Counted from the stretch's first letter, positions 18,024 through 28,009 are shown. The stretch is DNA of 59,782 bases from an uncultured bacterium (GCA_938014335.1 CALLRP010000030.1:1-59782), one strand, 5' to 3'. Notes: generated from the sequence alone by a model not told the origin. Translations and numbers: made by a program.

Positions 18024-18051
18024 CCTGTTTTATAACAGGATATTTTTTTTT
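18024..18051 (+). promoter_or_regulatory. 5'-terminal hairpin plus U9 tract in the rpsA leader
   Basis: CCTGTT (18024-18029), loop TTAT and AACAGG (18034-18039), then ATA and nine T (18043-18051), only a few nt before the ribosome-binding site AAAGGAG. The hairpin would start at the predicted mRNA 5' end. It could protect the 5' end, act as an attenuator, or offer a U-rich site for S1 autoregulation. The sequence does not decide among these. Confidence 0.5.
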
Positions 18052-18072
18052 CCGAAAGGAGTTTTTTTAATT

Positions 18073-19983
18073 ATGGGTTATAAGTACTCAGAACTTAATG
18101 CAAAAGTGGATGAAATGGCAACACAGGCGTTGTCGAAGTCTTTACAAGAGGAGTTGAACTCGTTTCTATCAGCGCCGGATGTGGACCAGTTTCTCCAAGA
18201 GGGTATGTTACGGTTTCAAGAGGGCGAGGTAATCAAGGGACAGGTAGTTTCGATATTGGATGACCGTGTTCTTGTGGACATTGGTTATAAGAGTGAGGGA
18301 GTTGTCAGAATAACTGATTTTCCGGACCGCTCTGAATTGAAAGAGGGAGCCATTTTCGATTTTTATATTGAGGTACCAGAAAATGAGGAAGGTATGCCAG
18401 TGTTATCTAAAACAAAGGCAGACCGTATCAAGAACTGGGAATATGTCCAGAAAGTATTTGAAGAAAATGGCGTAATACAAGGGACTGTCATTCGCAAGGT
18501 TAAAGGTGGCCTCAAAGTGGATATTGGTGTGGATGCCTTTATGCCGGGAAGTCAGGTTAGCACAAGACCTATTTCAGACCTTGATGAGTTTGTTGGGAAA
18601 CGGATTGACCTGCGCATCCTGAGCCTAAATCCGAAACGACGTAATGTGGTGGTAAGTCATCGGAAACTTTTAGAAGAACGTAGAGAAGAAGAACGCAAAC
18701 AGTTGTTAGAAACCATTAAGGTAGGTGCTATTGTTCAAGGTGAAGTGAAGAATATCACAGATTTTGGTGCTTTTATTGATTTAGGTGGATTGGATGGATT
18801 ACTCCATGTGTCGGATATGACCTGGGGAAGACCGAAGAATCCGCACCAGATGTTAAAAATTGGTCAAAAGATTGATGTGATGGTACTTACTTATGATCCT
18901 GATACCCATCGGGTTAGTCTTGGTCTGAAACAGAAGACCCCGAACCCATGGCTAACAGCACAGGAGAAGTATCCCGTTGGTTCCATCGTAACAGGCACCG
19001 TGATAAGTCTTGCAGATTATGGTGCGTTCGTTCAGATGGAAGATGGTATCGAGGGGATGATACATATTAGTGAGATGAGCTGGACACGACGGGTCAGGCA
19101 TCCATCTGAAATTCTTAATATAGGTGATGAGGTACATGTAATGGTGCTCCATGTTGACCCGGAAGAGCAAAAAATCTCATTAGGTTTGAAGCAGACACAG
19201 CCTAATCCATGGAAACTTATGGCAGAGAAATACCCCGAGGGCTCTGTGGTTAAAGGTCGTGTTCGTGCTTTGATGGACTACGGTGCATTTATTGAGATTG
19301 AAGAAGGGATTGATGGACTTCTGCATGTGGGCGATATTTCATGGACGAAAAAGATTACGAATCCGGCAGAGGTGTTGACTAAAGACCAGGAAATAGAGGT
19401 AAAAATTTTAAGTATTGACCCTGAAATGGAAAAAATCAGTGTCGGACTAAAACAGTTAGAACCTGATCCATGGCAAGAATTGGTCGAGGAAATGCCCATA
19501 GGAAAGCATGTAGAAGTGGAAATAACGAAATTGGTCAGTTTTGGTGCTTTTGCTAAATTAGATAATGGCATTGAAGGACTGATACATTTAAGTGAAATGT
19601 CTCTGGAAAAAGTTCAGCGTCCGGAAGATATTCTCCACATTGGGCAAAGAGTGATGACAAAAATCATCAGCATAAGTCCCGTGGAACGCAAGGTTGGTTT
19701 GAGTATTCGTGAATACCAGAAGGACCTTGAAGGTGAGATTATGCAAATCCATACAGGGGGTGAACCTGTGGATGTGGGTTCCATGTTAAAAGATATCTTA
19801 CCGACGGAACTTCTTCAACAGGGAAAATCTATTGAGGAAATGGCTGAAGAACTAATCCATACAGAGAGTAAAACTTCTGAAGAAGAGAAGAAAGAATTTG
19901 TTATAGAGGAGAACCCCGAGGTAGGTGTAGGTAAGGCGCCGGATTCTGCGGCGCCAGCGGAAGAACCTCCGCCTGCTGAATAA
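18073..19983 (+). CDS. rpsA: 30S ribosomal protein S1
   Basis: 636 aa with six consecutive S1 (OB-fold) repeats. The first begins at about residue 49 (GEVIKGQVVSILDDRVLVDIGYKSEG); the third to sixth carry the classic ITDFGAFIDLGGLDGLLH type of core. The domain count and N-terminal ribosome-anchoring repeats match Gram-negative S1, which recruits mRNA to the 30S subunit. The C-terminal 60 residues are acidic and proline/alanine-rich (ending EEPPPAE). Strong AAAGGAG upstream. Monocistronic, with its own promoter and terminator. Confidence 0.96.
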   Translation: MGYKYSELNAKVDEMATQALSKSLQEELNSFLSAPDVDQFLQEGMLRFQEGEVIKGQVVSILDDRVLVDIGYKSEGVVRITDFPDRSELKEGAIFDFYIEVPENEEGMPVLSKTKADRIKNWEYVQKVFEENGVIQGTVIRKVKGGLKVDIGVDAFMPGSQVSTRPISDLDEFVGKRIDLRILSLNPKRRNVVVSHRKLLEERREEERKQLLETIKVGAIVQGEVKNITDFGAFIDLGGLDGLLHVSDMTWGRPKNPHQMLKIGQKIDVMVLTYDPDTHRVSLGLKQKTPNPWLTAQEKYPVGSIVTGTVISLADYGAFVQMEDGIEGMIHISEMSWTRRVRHPSEILNIGDEVHVMVLHVDPEEQKISLGLKQTQPNPWKLMAEKYPEGSVVKGRVRALMDYGAFIEIEEGIDGLLHVGDISWTKKITNPAEVLTKDQEIEVKILSIDPEMEKISVGLKQLEPDPWQELVEEMPIGKHVEVEITKLVSFGAFAKLDNGIEGLIHLSEMSLEKVQRPEDILHIGQRVMTKIISISPVERKVGLSIREYQKDLEGEIMQIHTGGEPVDVGSMLKDILPTELLQQGKSIEEMAEELIHTESKTSEEEKKEFVIEENPEVGVGKAPDSAAPAEEPPPAE

Positions 19984-20015
19984 AATCCACACAAAAGTGG
20001 GGAGTTCGAAATTCC

Positions 20016-20055
20016 AGCGCCGTAGAAAGTCATGTTCTGCGGCGCTTTCCCTTTA
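20016..20055 (+). terminator. Terminator of rpsA
   Basis: 11-bp GC-rich stem AGCGCCGTAGA (20016-20026) with TCTGCGGCGCT (20036-20046, one G:U), a 9-nt loop and a T-rich tail TTCCCTTTAAATTTT. It is well placed 33 nt after the rpsA stop. Confidence 0.8.
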
Positions 20056-20142
20056 AATTTTCTTTCAAGTATCCATAATCTCAAAATAAAAAATAAGTAT
20101 TGATTGTTATTAAATATTAACCATATAAGAAGGAGTTTAGCA

Positions 20143-21972
20143 ATGGTTACAAAAAAGCATCCGTTAGAAGGCACCAAAATGAAGGGAGCTGAAATGATAC
20201 TTCAGGTGCTTGCAGATGAAGGGGTTAAGGTTATTTTTGGTTATAGTGGTGGTGCAATATTGCCCACTTATGATGCGGTATTCCGTTGGAACCGCACCCA
20301 TAAAGAGCATCCTATACAACTTATTGTACCGGCGAATGAACAAGGCGCTGGTTTTATGGCGTCAGGGTATGCCCGTGCTTCTGGGGAAGTGGGTGTTTTA
20401 CTTGTTACTTCGGGTCCGGGTGCAACTAATGCAACTACTCCCATACGAGATGCTATGGCGGATTCTATACCCCTGGTAATGATAAGTGGTCAGGTGGCAC
20501 GTTCTGCCGTCGGAACCGATGCCTTTCAGGAAGCCCCTGTGTTCAATTTAATGTCTTCATGTGCGAAACATGTGTTTTTAGTGGAAGACCCGGAACAGTT
20601 GGAAGAGATTGTCCGTACTGCCTTTTATATTGCACGGACAGGAAGACCCGGTCCTGTGGTAATAGATATTCCGAAAGATGTTCAAAATTATGAAGGAGTC
20701 TTCAAAGGGAAAGGGATGCTTCCTTTACATGGTTATCAAAGTCGTATGCAGAAAATAAATGACAATGAAATTACCCCGGAAGAAGCAAAAGAATTTTTCG
20801 GTTTTTTGAAAGCATCTAAACGACCCCTATTATATGTGGGTGGAGGAATAATTTCCAGTAATTCTGCTCCTATTTTGCGAGAATTTGTCAAGCTATTCCG
20901 TATTCCAGTTGTAACTACAGTGATGGGTATTGGCTCCATGGATACACATGACCCGTTTTGTCTTCATATGTTAGGCATGCACGGGACTGCCTATGCCAAC
21001 TATGCAGTTATGGATTGTGATCTGCTTATTGCAGTTGGCACACGATTTGATGACCGTGTAGCGGGATTAGCCAGTGAATTTGCTCCAAATGCTAAAATAT
21101 TGCACATAGATATTGATGCGGCAGAAATAGGGAAAGTAAAACCTGTTATCTGGTCACATGTCGGTGATGCTGGTAAAGCATTAAAATCACTTATCCAATA
21201 TGGGAAAAATTTCACTTTTAAACATGAAGCATGGCTAAAACATGTTCAACATCTGAAAAAGGAATATCCATTAAACTATGAGCGAGAAGCACAAAAGATA
21301 CAGCCTCCCGAGGTCATAGAAGCCCTAAACGATGTGGTTAAAGGAGAAGCTATTTTTACCACCGGTGTGGGTCAGCATCAAATGTTTGCAGCACAATATT
21401 TGCATATTAAACATCCAAGAACATTTATCACTTCCGGTAGTATGGGCACCATGGGTTTCGGTTTACCCGCTGCAATCGGTGCTCAATTAGCAAAACCGGA
21501 TAAAATCGTGATTAACATCGATGGTGATGGAAGTTTACGCATGAATTATGGTGAGATGGAAACCTGCACTAATTATAATATTCCTGTAAAAGTATTATTG
21601 TTAAATAATCACGGTGATGGGATGGTAGTTCAATGGCAAACCTTATATTTTGAAGGTCGATTTTCGGGTTCGGATAAATCCCTTCATAAAAAGGATTTTG
21701 TCAAATCTGCTGAAGCGGATGGGTTTAAGTTTTCAAAACGTGTGACACATCGTGAGGAACTCCATAAGACCCTTGAGGAATTTGTTAAATTCGATAAAGG
21801 ACCTGCTTTCCTCGAAGTGGTTGTGGACAAAAAGGCTTTGGTTTTTCCAATGGTCGGTCCTGGAATGGGTTATAAAGATATGGTAACAGGACCTTATATC
21901 AAAAGTCGTGAAATTCCGAAGGTAGAGGAAGAACCACCTGAACCTTCTGACGCTTTTGCTGAAGCATTTTAA
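20143..21972 (+). CDS. ilvB: Acetolactate synthase, large (catalytic) subunit-like
   Basis: 609 aa from the ATG at 20143 (AAGAAGGAG 8 nt upstream; the longer TTG frame is unsupported). Thiamine-diphosphate enzyme: N-terminal Pyr domain with catalytic Glu66 in PANEQGAG, SGPGATN near 91-97, a central FAD/DHAP-type domain, and a C-terminal PP domain with GDGSLRMN near residue 460. It should condense two pyruvates into acetolactate, or pyruvate with 2-oxobutyrate, the first common step of valine/isoleucine synthesis. No ilvN regulatory subunit or ilvC is adjacent. A paralogous 2-oxoacid-using TPP enzyme cannot be fully excluded. Confidence 0.9.
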   Translation: MVTKKHPLEGTKMKGAEMILQVLADEGVKVIFGYSGGAILPTYDAVFRWNRTHKEHPIQLIVPANEQGAGFMASGYARASGEVGVLLVTSGPGATNATTPIRDAMADSIPLVMISGQVARSAVGTDAFQEAPVFNLMSSCAKHVFLVEDPEQLEEIVRTAFYIARTGRPGPVVIDIPKDVQNYEGVFKGKGMLPLHGYQSRMQKINDNEITPEEAKEFFGFLKASKRPLLYVGGGIISSNSAPILREFVKLFRIPVVTTVMGIGSMDTHDPFCLHMLGMHGTAYANYAVMDCDLLIAVGTRFDDRVAGLASEFAPNAKILHIDIDAAEIGKVKPVIWSHVGDAGKALKSLIQYGKNFTFKHEAWLKHVQHLKKEYPLNYEREAQKIQPPEVIEALNDVVKGEAIFTTGVGQHQMFAAQYLHIKHPRTFITSGSMGTMGFGLPAAIGAQLAKPDKIVINIDGDGSLRMNYGEMETCTNYNIPVKVLLLNNHGDGMVVQWQTLYFEGRFSGSDKSLHKKDFVKSAEADGFKFSKRVTHREELHKTLEEFVKFDKGPAFLEVVVDKKALVFPMVGPGMGYKDMVTGPYIKSREIPKVEEEPPEPSDAFAEAF

Positions 21973-22001
21973 TTGATATTTGAAATAATTTTTATTAACA
22001 T

Positions 22002-22037
22002 AGCAGGGACAAAAAGTCAATTTGTCCCTGCTTCTTT
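22002..22037. terminator. Terminator between ilvB and the MCP gene
   Basis: 12-bp perfect stem AGCAGGGACAAA (22002-22013) with TTTGTCCCTGCT (22021-22032), a 7-nt loop and TCTTTCC tail. It lies between convergent genes. The minus-strand side is followed by ATGTTAATAAAAATT, so it can serve both directions. Confidence 0.85.
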
Positions 22038-22085
22038 CCAATTATAGGAATATGAATAATAGCGAAAATAAAAATACCTTTTTGA

Positions 22086-24059
22086 TTATTGTGCTCCTCG
22101 AATAATAGCATAAAGGGCGTTTACCGCATTTTTAAGTTGAATTGCCTGTGCGGAGAGTTCTTCTGCGGTAGAGGCAGTCTCTTCTGAAGTTGCAGAGATA
22201 TTTTGGGATACTTGATTGATCGAAGACAAAGCCAGATTAATTTGCTCTATACCTTGTGCTTGCTCGATACTTGCTGTAGAAATCTCTGTAATTAATGTAA
22301 CTGTCTTTTGGACAGATTCGGAGATTATTTGGATTGCGGAGAGCACTTTTTCTGTAACTTCTGCTCCCTTGTTTACATTTGACTGAGATTGTTTTAATAA
22401 TTCAGCGGTCTCCTTCGCTGCGAGCGCACTCCGTTGTGCTAAATTACGAACCTCTTCAGCCACAACAGCAAAACCTCGTCCTGCTTCACCCGCACGAGCC
22501 GCCTCGACTGCGGCATTGAGTGCTAATAAGTTTGTCTGGAAAGCAACTTCTTCTATCGTTTTGATAATTTTTGCCGTTTCATCAGACGATTTTTTAATTG
22601 CGGTCATTGCTTGATTTAGTTCGGTCACAGCAATTGAACTCTGCTCCGTTGCTTTTTGGATTTCTAATATCTTATTTTTTGCTTCTTCTGAATTGGAGGC
22701 ACTCTCCTGGACATGGGAGGAAATTTCTTCTAACGAAGCGGAGGTCTCTTCTAATGAGGACGCTTGATTACTCACCTGGGAAGCCATATCCTGGCTACTG
22801 CTGGCTAAATGTTCTGATGCAGAATCTACTTGATTGGCAGATTCATCTAAAAGTTTAGATAAACTCATTATTTGTGTAGTAATGCGTTTTGACAAAAGAA
22901 ACCAGCATATTAAAGCAATAATCAGAATGATTGAAGAAAGAATGATTATGGTAATTATCTGATTACGAAAAACTCCTTTTATAGTTGCCTCTATTTCCTG
23001 TAATTCATCTACATACACACTTGCACCAATAACCCAGTCCCACGGTTCATAATACATTATCATAGCAATTTTTTCACGAGGTACTTTATCATCAATTTTT
23101 TTCCACTTGTAGTAATGGACTGCTGTTTCCTTTCCTTTCAAAGATAAAGCTTTGTTAATAATGTGTTGAATAAAGTATTCTCCGTTAGCATCTTTAGTCT
23201 CCCATTCATTTTGTCCATCCCGCGTCCCTTTATAAGAAATAACACAATACCCTTTATTTAAGCCCTTACCGTTAAGAACAAATACATAGCCCGTTTTACC
23301 AATGACAATATCCATTATGGCTTTGCGTAAAGCAGTGGCACTTTCCTGAGGAATGCCGGTATAGAGCATCCCAATAACATTTCCCTTCGTATCGTGTATG
23401 GGGTCATAAGCCGTTATATACCATCGGTCAACTACATAGGCACGGCCTTTATATCTCGCCCCTTTTAAAACAGTATTAACCACAGCATTGGGAGTACCAT
23501 CCGGTTCTTTGACGGGGATAAAAGTTCCTATAGCCCGCTCTCCTTCTTTTGTTAACACATTTGTGCAAATCCTCAACATATCTCCTGCTGGGTTCATTCG
23601 TTGAAAAATAGTGCATGTTACATTCTGCAATTTTTTAACCTCATCAACGATTAAGGAAGGAACTTTAGGGTCTTTATTGGGCTCAATAGGGTTGTCACCT
23701 ATCTTCATTATGGGTAATGTTAAAGTTTGTTTCTCTTTTGTAAACTGATTAGTCCCTTCCCATGTTAAAAGGGTATCTGTATTTATGGATACTCCTCCGG
23801 CAACATCTACCAAATTATGAACAACATCTAAACTCTTTTCAACGAAATTTTCCAACACTTCTTGTTGGCTTTCACAAAGGCTATAAACACTTTCTGCAAT
23901 ATGTTTTAAGTCCGAATTGGCCAGTTTTTCCGTTTCATCTAATACAGAAACTAAAACTTTATCATTTTGAACATAGACACTAAAAAAAATGATAAGAGCG
24001 GGAAGGATTGTAAATATGGAACCCATGATTAACAGTTTTACTTTTAAGGATACTTTCAT
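22086..24059 (-). CDS. Methyl-accepting chemotaxis protein with Cache sensor domain
   Basis: 657 aa. TM1 about 9-28, a large periplasmic Cache-type sensor (about 40-350, with YVFVLNGKG and [13 protein letters not shown] typical of Cache_3/Cache_2), TM2 about 363-388, then the cytoplasmic signalling domain. The hairpin tip [21 protein letters not shown] is fully conserved and would contact CheA/CheW. The stretch after TM2 looks too short for a standard HAMP domain. No C-terminal CheR/CheB pentapeptide is present (ends IIRGAQ). AGAAGGAAG precedes the ATG. No che genes are in the window. The ligand is probably a small organic acid or amino acid by Cache precedent. Confidence 0.93.
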   Translation of the reverse strand: MKVSLKVKLLIMGSIFTILPALIIFFSVYVQNDKVLVSVLDETEKLANSDLKHIAESVYSLCESQQEVLENFVEKSLDVVHNLVDVAGGVSINTDTLLTWEGTNQFTKEKQTLTLPIMKIGDNPIEPNKDPKVPSLIVDEVKKLQNVTCTIFQRMNPAGDMLRICTNVLTKEGERAIGTFIPVKEPDGTPNAVVNTVLKGARYKGRAYVVDRWYITAYDPIHDTKGNVIGMLYTGIPQESATALRKAIMDIVIGKTGYVFVLNGKGLNKGYCVISYKGTRDGQNEWETKDANGEYFIQHIINKALSLKGKETAVHYYKWKKIDDKVPREKIAMIMYYEPWDWVIGASVYVDELQEIEATIKGVFRNQIITIIILSSIILIIALICWFLLSKRITTQIMSLSKLLDESANQVDSASEHLASSSQDMASQVSNQASSLEETSASLEEISSHVQESASNSEEAKNKILEIQKATEQSSIAVTELNQAMTAIKKSSDETAKIIKTIEEVAFQTNLLALNAAVEAARAGEAGRGFAVVAEEVRNLAQRSALAAKETAELLKQSQSNVNKGAEVTEKVLSAIQIISESVQKTVTLITEISTASIEQAQGIEQINLALSSINQVSQNISATSEETASTAEELSAQAIQLKNAVNALYAIIRGAQ

Positions 24060-24118
24060 AAATAACTTCCTTCTGTTATAGAATTCTTTTAATTACATCG
24101 TTAATAAGGTAATTGTTA

Positions 24119-24517
24119 TTATTTTTCTTCTTCTTGTGGACGATATGTGAATACATCTGTAAGCCATTGTAAAAATGAATGGGTCCCGGGGAATTCGGGT
24201 AAATCTCTTACCAACCTTTCTAACTCTCCACGGTCGAACCAGAAACCATGATTGTTGGGGCAGACATCATAGATAACTTGCTCTTTCTGAGGGATTGATA
24301 CTTTATGCATATAGGTCCTACATCGGGGACATTTTTTCTTTGTTTCGTCAACTGAGGATTTTGTAAATATGTTCTTCTCATCAAAATCCGCACCCAATAT
24401 CCATTGCAACTCTTCTGCATCGAGCCATATACCCAAACAGGCGGGACAGAAGTCTAATTCAATATTGTTATACTCCATAATGAGGAGTATTTCTTTTCTA
24501 CAATTAGGGCAGAGCAT
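24119..24517 (-). CDS. TFIIB-type zinc-ribbon protein (zf-TFIIB family)
   Basis: 132 aa from the ATG at 24517 (GGGA 6 nt upstream; family members start with M-x-CPxC). Upstream in-frame ATGs at 24529 and 24559 have no ribosome-binding site. Two zinc-ribbon halves: CPNC ... CPACLGIWLDAEEL near residues 3-40, and CPRC ... CPNNHGFWFDRGELERLV near 70-110. The G-x-W-x-D-x-x-E-L pattern occurs twice, as in COG3809-like proteins. Nucleic-acid binding is inferred from the fold; the actual role is unknown. Confidence 0.8.
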   Translation of the reverse strand: MLCPNCRKEILLIMEYNNIELDFCPACLGIWLDAEELQWILGADFDEKNIFTKSSVDETKKKCPRCRTYMHKVSIPQKEQVIYDVCPNNHGFWFDRGELERLVRDLPEFPGTHSFLQWLTDVFTYRPQEEEK

Positions 24518-24636
24518 AAAAAATCCCATGATAAACACATGATGTTTTGGTATCAACATAAATATTTATTTAATAATATAATAACAAAACATATACAAAA
24601 ACAAGAATGTTACGTATTAGTAAAAAGGAATTGGCA

Positions 24637-26094
24637 ATGGTAATGGATAGAAGAAAGTTTCTACAAGGGACAATTGCAACAGGTATATTATTTCCGAACT
24701 TACCGTTCTGCAATGTGGAACAGAAAGAATATAATGTTGTGGTTCTCATGTCGGATGAGCATAACCCTAAATATTCATCGGTATATGGACATCCATTTGT
24801 ACAAACACCCAATATGGAACGAATAGCTCAAAACGGCGTTGTCTTTGAGAACGCTTATTGTCCCTCTCCTTTATGCCTGCCCAGTCGAAGCACGGTTATA
24901 AGTGGATTATACAATCATGAAACGCAATGCTACAGCAATTGCACATTATTTTTAGATGATTTTCCTAATTATGGTGCGGTTTTAGACAAACAAGGGGTAC
25001 ATACCGTATATATAGGTAAGGCGGATGTATATCGTGAAATTGAAGAAATGGGTTTTAGTGAGGTAATTCATGGATGGAATCGAGGAACTCCCGGAGATAC
25101 CGCAATTCAACGAAAACCCCTTTATATCCGTAAAGGGGCGGGTCAAAACAGGGCCAAAGGGTGGGGACTGAATGAAAATGCACATCTTAAAGATAGATTA
25201 ATGGTAGATACTGCCATTGACTGGCTGAAAACAAAAGGAACCCAACTAAATAAACCCTTTGTAATGTGTGTAAATGTGTCAGCCCCCCATTTTCCCCATT
25301 TTACGGAACCCATGTTCTGGAAAATGTATCAAGGGAAAGGAGATTATCCCAAATACGGTTCTGAACAACCTTCCGCACAACATCCTTATGCGTTAGACTT
25401 ACGAATGCATTTTGAAACCGACCAAATTCAGGGAGAGGATATAAAAGGACTACGGCAAGGGTATTATGGCTGTGTCAGTTTTGTTGATGCTATGATTGGG
25501 AAAATTCTGGATACTCTTGAAGAGACAGGGTTAAGTAAGAAGACCCTATTCATCTACACTTCCGACCATGGGGAGATGCTGGGCAAATTCGGTATGTGGT
25601 GGAAATGTTCTATGTTTGAAGACTCCGTTAGAGTACCTCTTCTGGTTTGTGGACCCGAGTTTGAAAAAGGATTACGAATACGGACGGCTGTGAACACTCT
25701 GGACATGCAAGCAAGCTTTTTTCATACAACGAAAAGGAACCGACCCCATAATTGGAGAGGGATAGCATTGCAAAGGTTACAGAAGGAAAATCCAAACCGT
25801 TATGTTTTCTCCGAATATCATGGTCATGGAACGCGTGGAAGTAGTTTTATGATTCGCAAAGGGGAATGGAAGTTTATCTGGAATTCCGACGCTCCTCACC
25901 AATTATTTAACTTAGGGGAAGATCCGGAAGAATTAAATAATATAATTACAGATGGTTTGGAAAGAGCCCCGGCCATTGCCCAAGAACTAAATGAGTACTT
26001 GCACTCAATCTGTGACCCTGTTATTGAAACCCAAAAAGCAGAAATAAAGATACAAAAACAATTAGAAGAAATTAAAAAATTAGGTATAGCATAA
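24637..26094 (+). CDS. Sulfatase (formylglycine type), probably Tat-exported
   Basis: 485 aa from the ATG at 24637 (AAGGA 7 nt upstream). The N-terminus MDRRKFLQG followed by a hydrophobic stretch reads as a twin-arginine signal. Family S1 sulfatase: MSDEHNPKY metal site near 38-46, CLPSR (80-84) with Cys80 as the residue converted to formylglycine, and YTSDHGEMLGKFGMWWK near residues 310-326. Hydrolyses sulfate esters, most likely on sulfated polysaccharides given the nearby glycosidases. No sulfatase-maturing enzyme is in the window. Confidence 0.92.
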   Translation: MVMDRRKFLQGTIATGILFPNLPFCNVEQKEYNVVVLMSDEHNPKYSSVYGHPFVQTPNMERIAQNGVVFENAYCPSPLCLPSRSTVISGLYNHETQCYSNCTLFLDDFPNYGAVLDKQGVHTVYIGKADVYREIEEMGFSEVIHGWNRGTPGDTAIQRKPLYIRKGAGQNRAKGWGLNENAHLKDRLMVDTAIDWLKTKGTQLNKPFVMCVNVSAPHFPHFTEPMFWKMYQGKGDYPKYGSEQPSAQHPYALDLRMHFETDQIQGEDIKGLRQGYYGCVSFVDAMIGKILDTLEETGLSKKTLFIYTSDHGEMLGKFGMWWKCSMFEDSVRVPLLVCGPEFEKGLRIRTAVNTLDMQASFFHTTKRNRPHNWRGIALQRLQKENPNRYVFSEYHGHGTRGSSFMIRKGEWKFIWNSDAPHQLFNLGEDPEELNNIITDGLERAPAIAQELNEYLHSICDPVIETQKAEIKIQKQLEEIKKLGIA

Positions 26095-26188
26095 ATCAAT
26101 CCGCAAAATACCTGGGATTGTTATTAATGATTAAACAATTTGCGCTAATTCATGGCTAAAAAATCAATATAATTAAGAAGTGGAATTA

Positions 26189-27979
26189 ATGAGATACACT
26201 TATTCTTTTGTATTGTTATCAACCTTCTTTATCATATTTACTCATATTCCTTCCTTCTCCGATAAACCTTGGGATTTTTTCTCTGTTCATGCTTTTGACC
26301 ATCTGGATAATTTAGATAAACAAGCCGAACCTGCATATCTGTGCGGGGCTTTTGTTATCTATACAACAGGGGTGGGTGTTTGCGGATATATGGGAATTCC
26401 GCCTGTTGAGGAATGGGAAAAAACAAAAAAAGATGTACAAGAATATGTTCAACATGCTAAATCATTCGGTATTCCCATTGTGTTGGGTTATCTCTGTTCT
26501 ACCTCCATTGTGGGTTTGAAAACTTTTGATCAGAATTGGCTTGCGGAATTTAAACGACAATTCTCCAGTCCTCCCCAAGATTGGCTCCAACAAGATATTA
26601 AAGGTAAAGTACTCCCTTCCTGGTATGGGGGTGAATATAATCCCGCATGTATGAATAACCCCGACTGGCGAAAATATCAGAAATTTATGGTTAAGACATC
26701 ATTAGAACTTGGATTGGATGGGATATTTTTTGACAATCCAACCGTTCATCCGGAAGGGTGTTATTGTCCTTATTGTATGGGAAAATTCTTGCAGGAACTC
26801 AAATCGAAAGGAGAGAACATCGAAGATACTTCGCTACCCTCTCTCCGAACATTAGCCCAAAACAAATCCGAAGAATTCAAAAAATTCCGTTGTACGATTG
26901 CCCGAGATTTTTTTGCCGAAATTCGAGACTATGCTAAAGGGATAAATCCTAAAGCTCTCATTACAGCAAATAACAGTCTCAATTCCCCTGAAGTAATTTT
27001 TTCACAGTGCCATACTTATGGATACAACATCAAGGAAATGAGCAAAGCACAAGATTTTGTAGTTATCGAGGATATGCAATCAACCCCGCGTCGAAAAGCA
27101 GATGAAACCCTAATCGAATGTAGTCCGGTTTACGATCTGGTACACTCCATCATCCACTCCAAGCCTTTGGTTGCTGTTACCATAGCGGATGGAAATTACC
27201 ACACACCACCACACTTGACGAACCTTGCCCTCTTTGAAGCGTTTACCCGAGACACCAATTACATGCTCTGGCCCACATGGGAGAACGCTTACCGTGAAAA
27301 AATGATACAAACCATAAGCCCTTTCGTTCAGTGGCTCAAACATCATGCTCCGCAAATCGCAGGTTCAAAACATATCTATGAGGTCCTGGTATATTTCCCC
27401 TTTGATAAATGGTTATATTCTACCTATTGCAAAGAATTAGAGGTCCTTCAACAACTCGTCCAACGGAACATTCCTTATATGGTAGCATCCGAAGAAAACT
27501 TTGAAAAATATATGCCCGACGCAAAAATAATCATGGCTGAAAAAACTAATCATGCATTCGGTTCCAACGTGGTTTCTCTTCCAGAACTTTGTGAAAAGAG
27601 TAACAAGATTTTTATCGATATTTCTCAAAAGTCGTATATAAAAGCACTGGAAAAGCATTTATCCTACTCATCATTAAAAATCAAATCCAATAGAACTATT
27701 CGAGGTGTAATAAAGCAAAATCGAGACACCACTTTCGTTCTTTTATACAACCTTGATATTGAATATATATCTACCTATCAAGATAAAATATTCCCTGCCA
27801 ATGATGTTTCGATTACAGTTCCAGTTATAAAACCTGCCATTAAAAAAATCTTGCTATCCACACCCAACAAGGAACAAGAAATTGCCAACTATGAAATTAA
27901 ACCGCTAAAAACAGATTTGTTTTCCTTAAATTTCCACATTCCGGAACTAATTCTGGCTGGAATTGTAACCATAAATTAG
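26189..27979 (+). CDS. Exported TIM-barrel glycosidase-like protein
   Basis: 596 aa from the ATG at 26189; the frame can also open at a GTG at 26180. Signal peptide about 1-25. The N-terminal 350 residues look like a GH-A-type (beta/alpha)8 barrel of the hypothetical glycosyl hydrolase 6 / beta-galactosidase trimerisation kind: GLDGIFFDNPTVHPEGCYCPYCMGKF is the recognisable block (strand, acidic residue, then CxxC), followed by ALITANNS and DFVVIED. The rest fits a glutamine-amidotransferase-like trimerisation domain and beta-sandwich. The activity and substrate are not known. It converges with the dead SGNH gene. Confidence 0.65.
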   Translation: MRYTYSFVLLSTFFIIFTHIPSFSDKPWDFFSVHAFDHLDNLDKQAEPAYLCGAFVIYTTGVGVCGYMGIPPVEEWEKTKKDVQEYVQHAKSFGIPIVLGYLCSTSIVGLKTFDQNWLAEFKRQFSSPPQDWLQQDIKGKVLPSWYGGEYNPACMNNPDWRKYQKFMVKTSLELGLDGIFFDNPTVHPEGCYCPYCMGKFLQELKSKGENIEDTSLPSLRTLAQNKSEEFKKFRCTIARDFFAEIRDYAKGINPKALITANNSLNSPEVIFSQCHTYGYNIKEMSKAQDFVVIEDMQSTPRRKADETLIECSPVYDLVHSIIHSKPLVAVTIADGNYHTPPHLTNLALFEAFTRDTNYMLWPTWENAYREKMIQTISPFVQWLKHHAPQIAGSKHIYEVLVYFPFDKWLYSTYCKELEVLQQLVQRNIPYMVASEENFEKYMPDAKIIMAEKTNHAFGSNVVSLPELCEKSNKIFIDISQKSYIKALEKHLSYSSLKIKSNRTIRGVIKQNRDTTFVLLYNLDIEYISTYQDKIFPANDVSITVPVIKPAIKKILLSTPNKEQEIANYEIKPLKTDLFSLNFHIPELILAGIVTIN

Positions 27980-28009
27980 AAGTAAAAAAATATTTTCTCC
28001 TGCATATCT

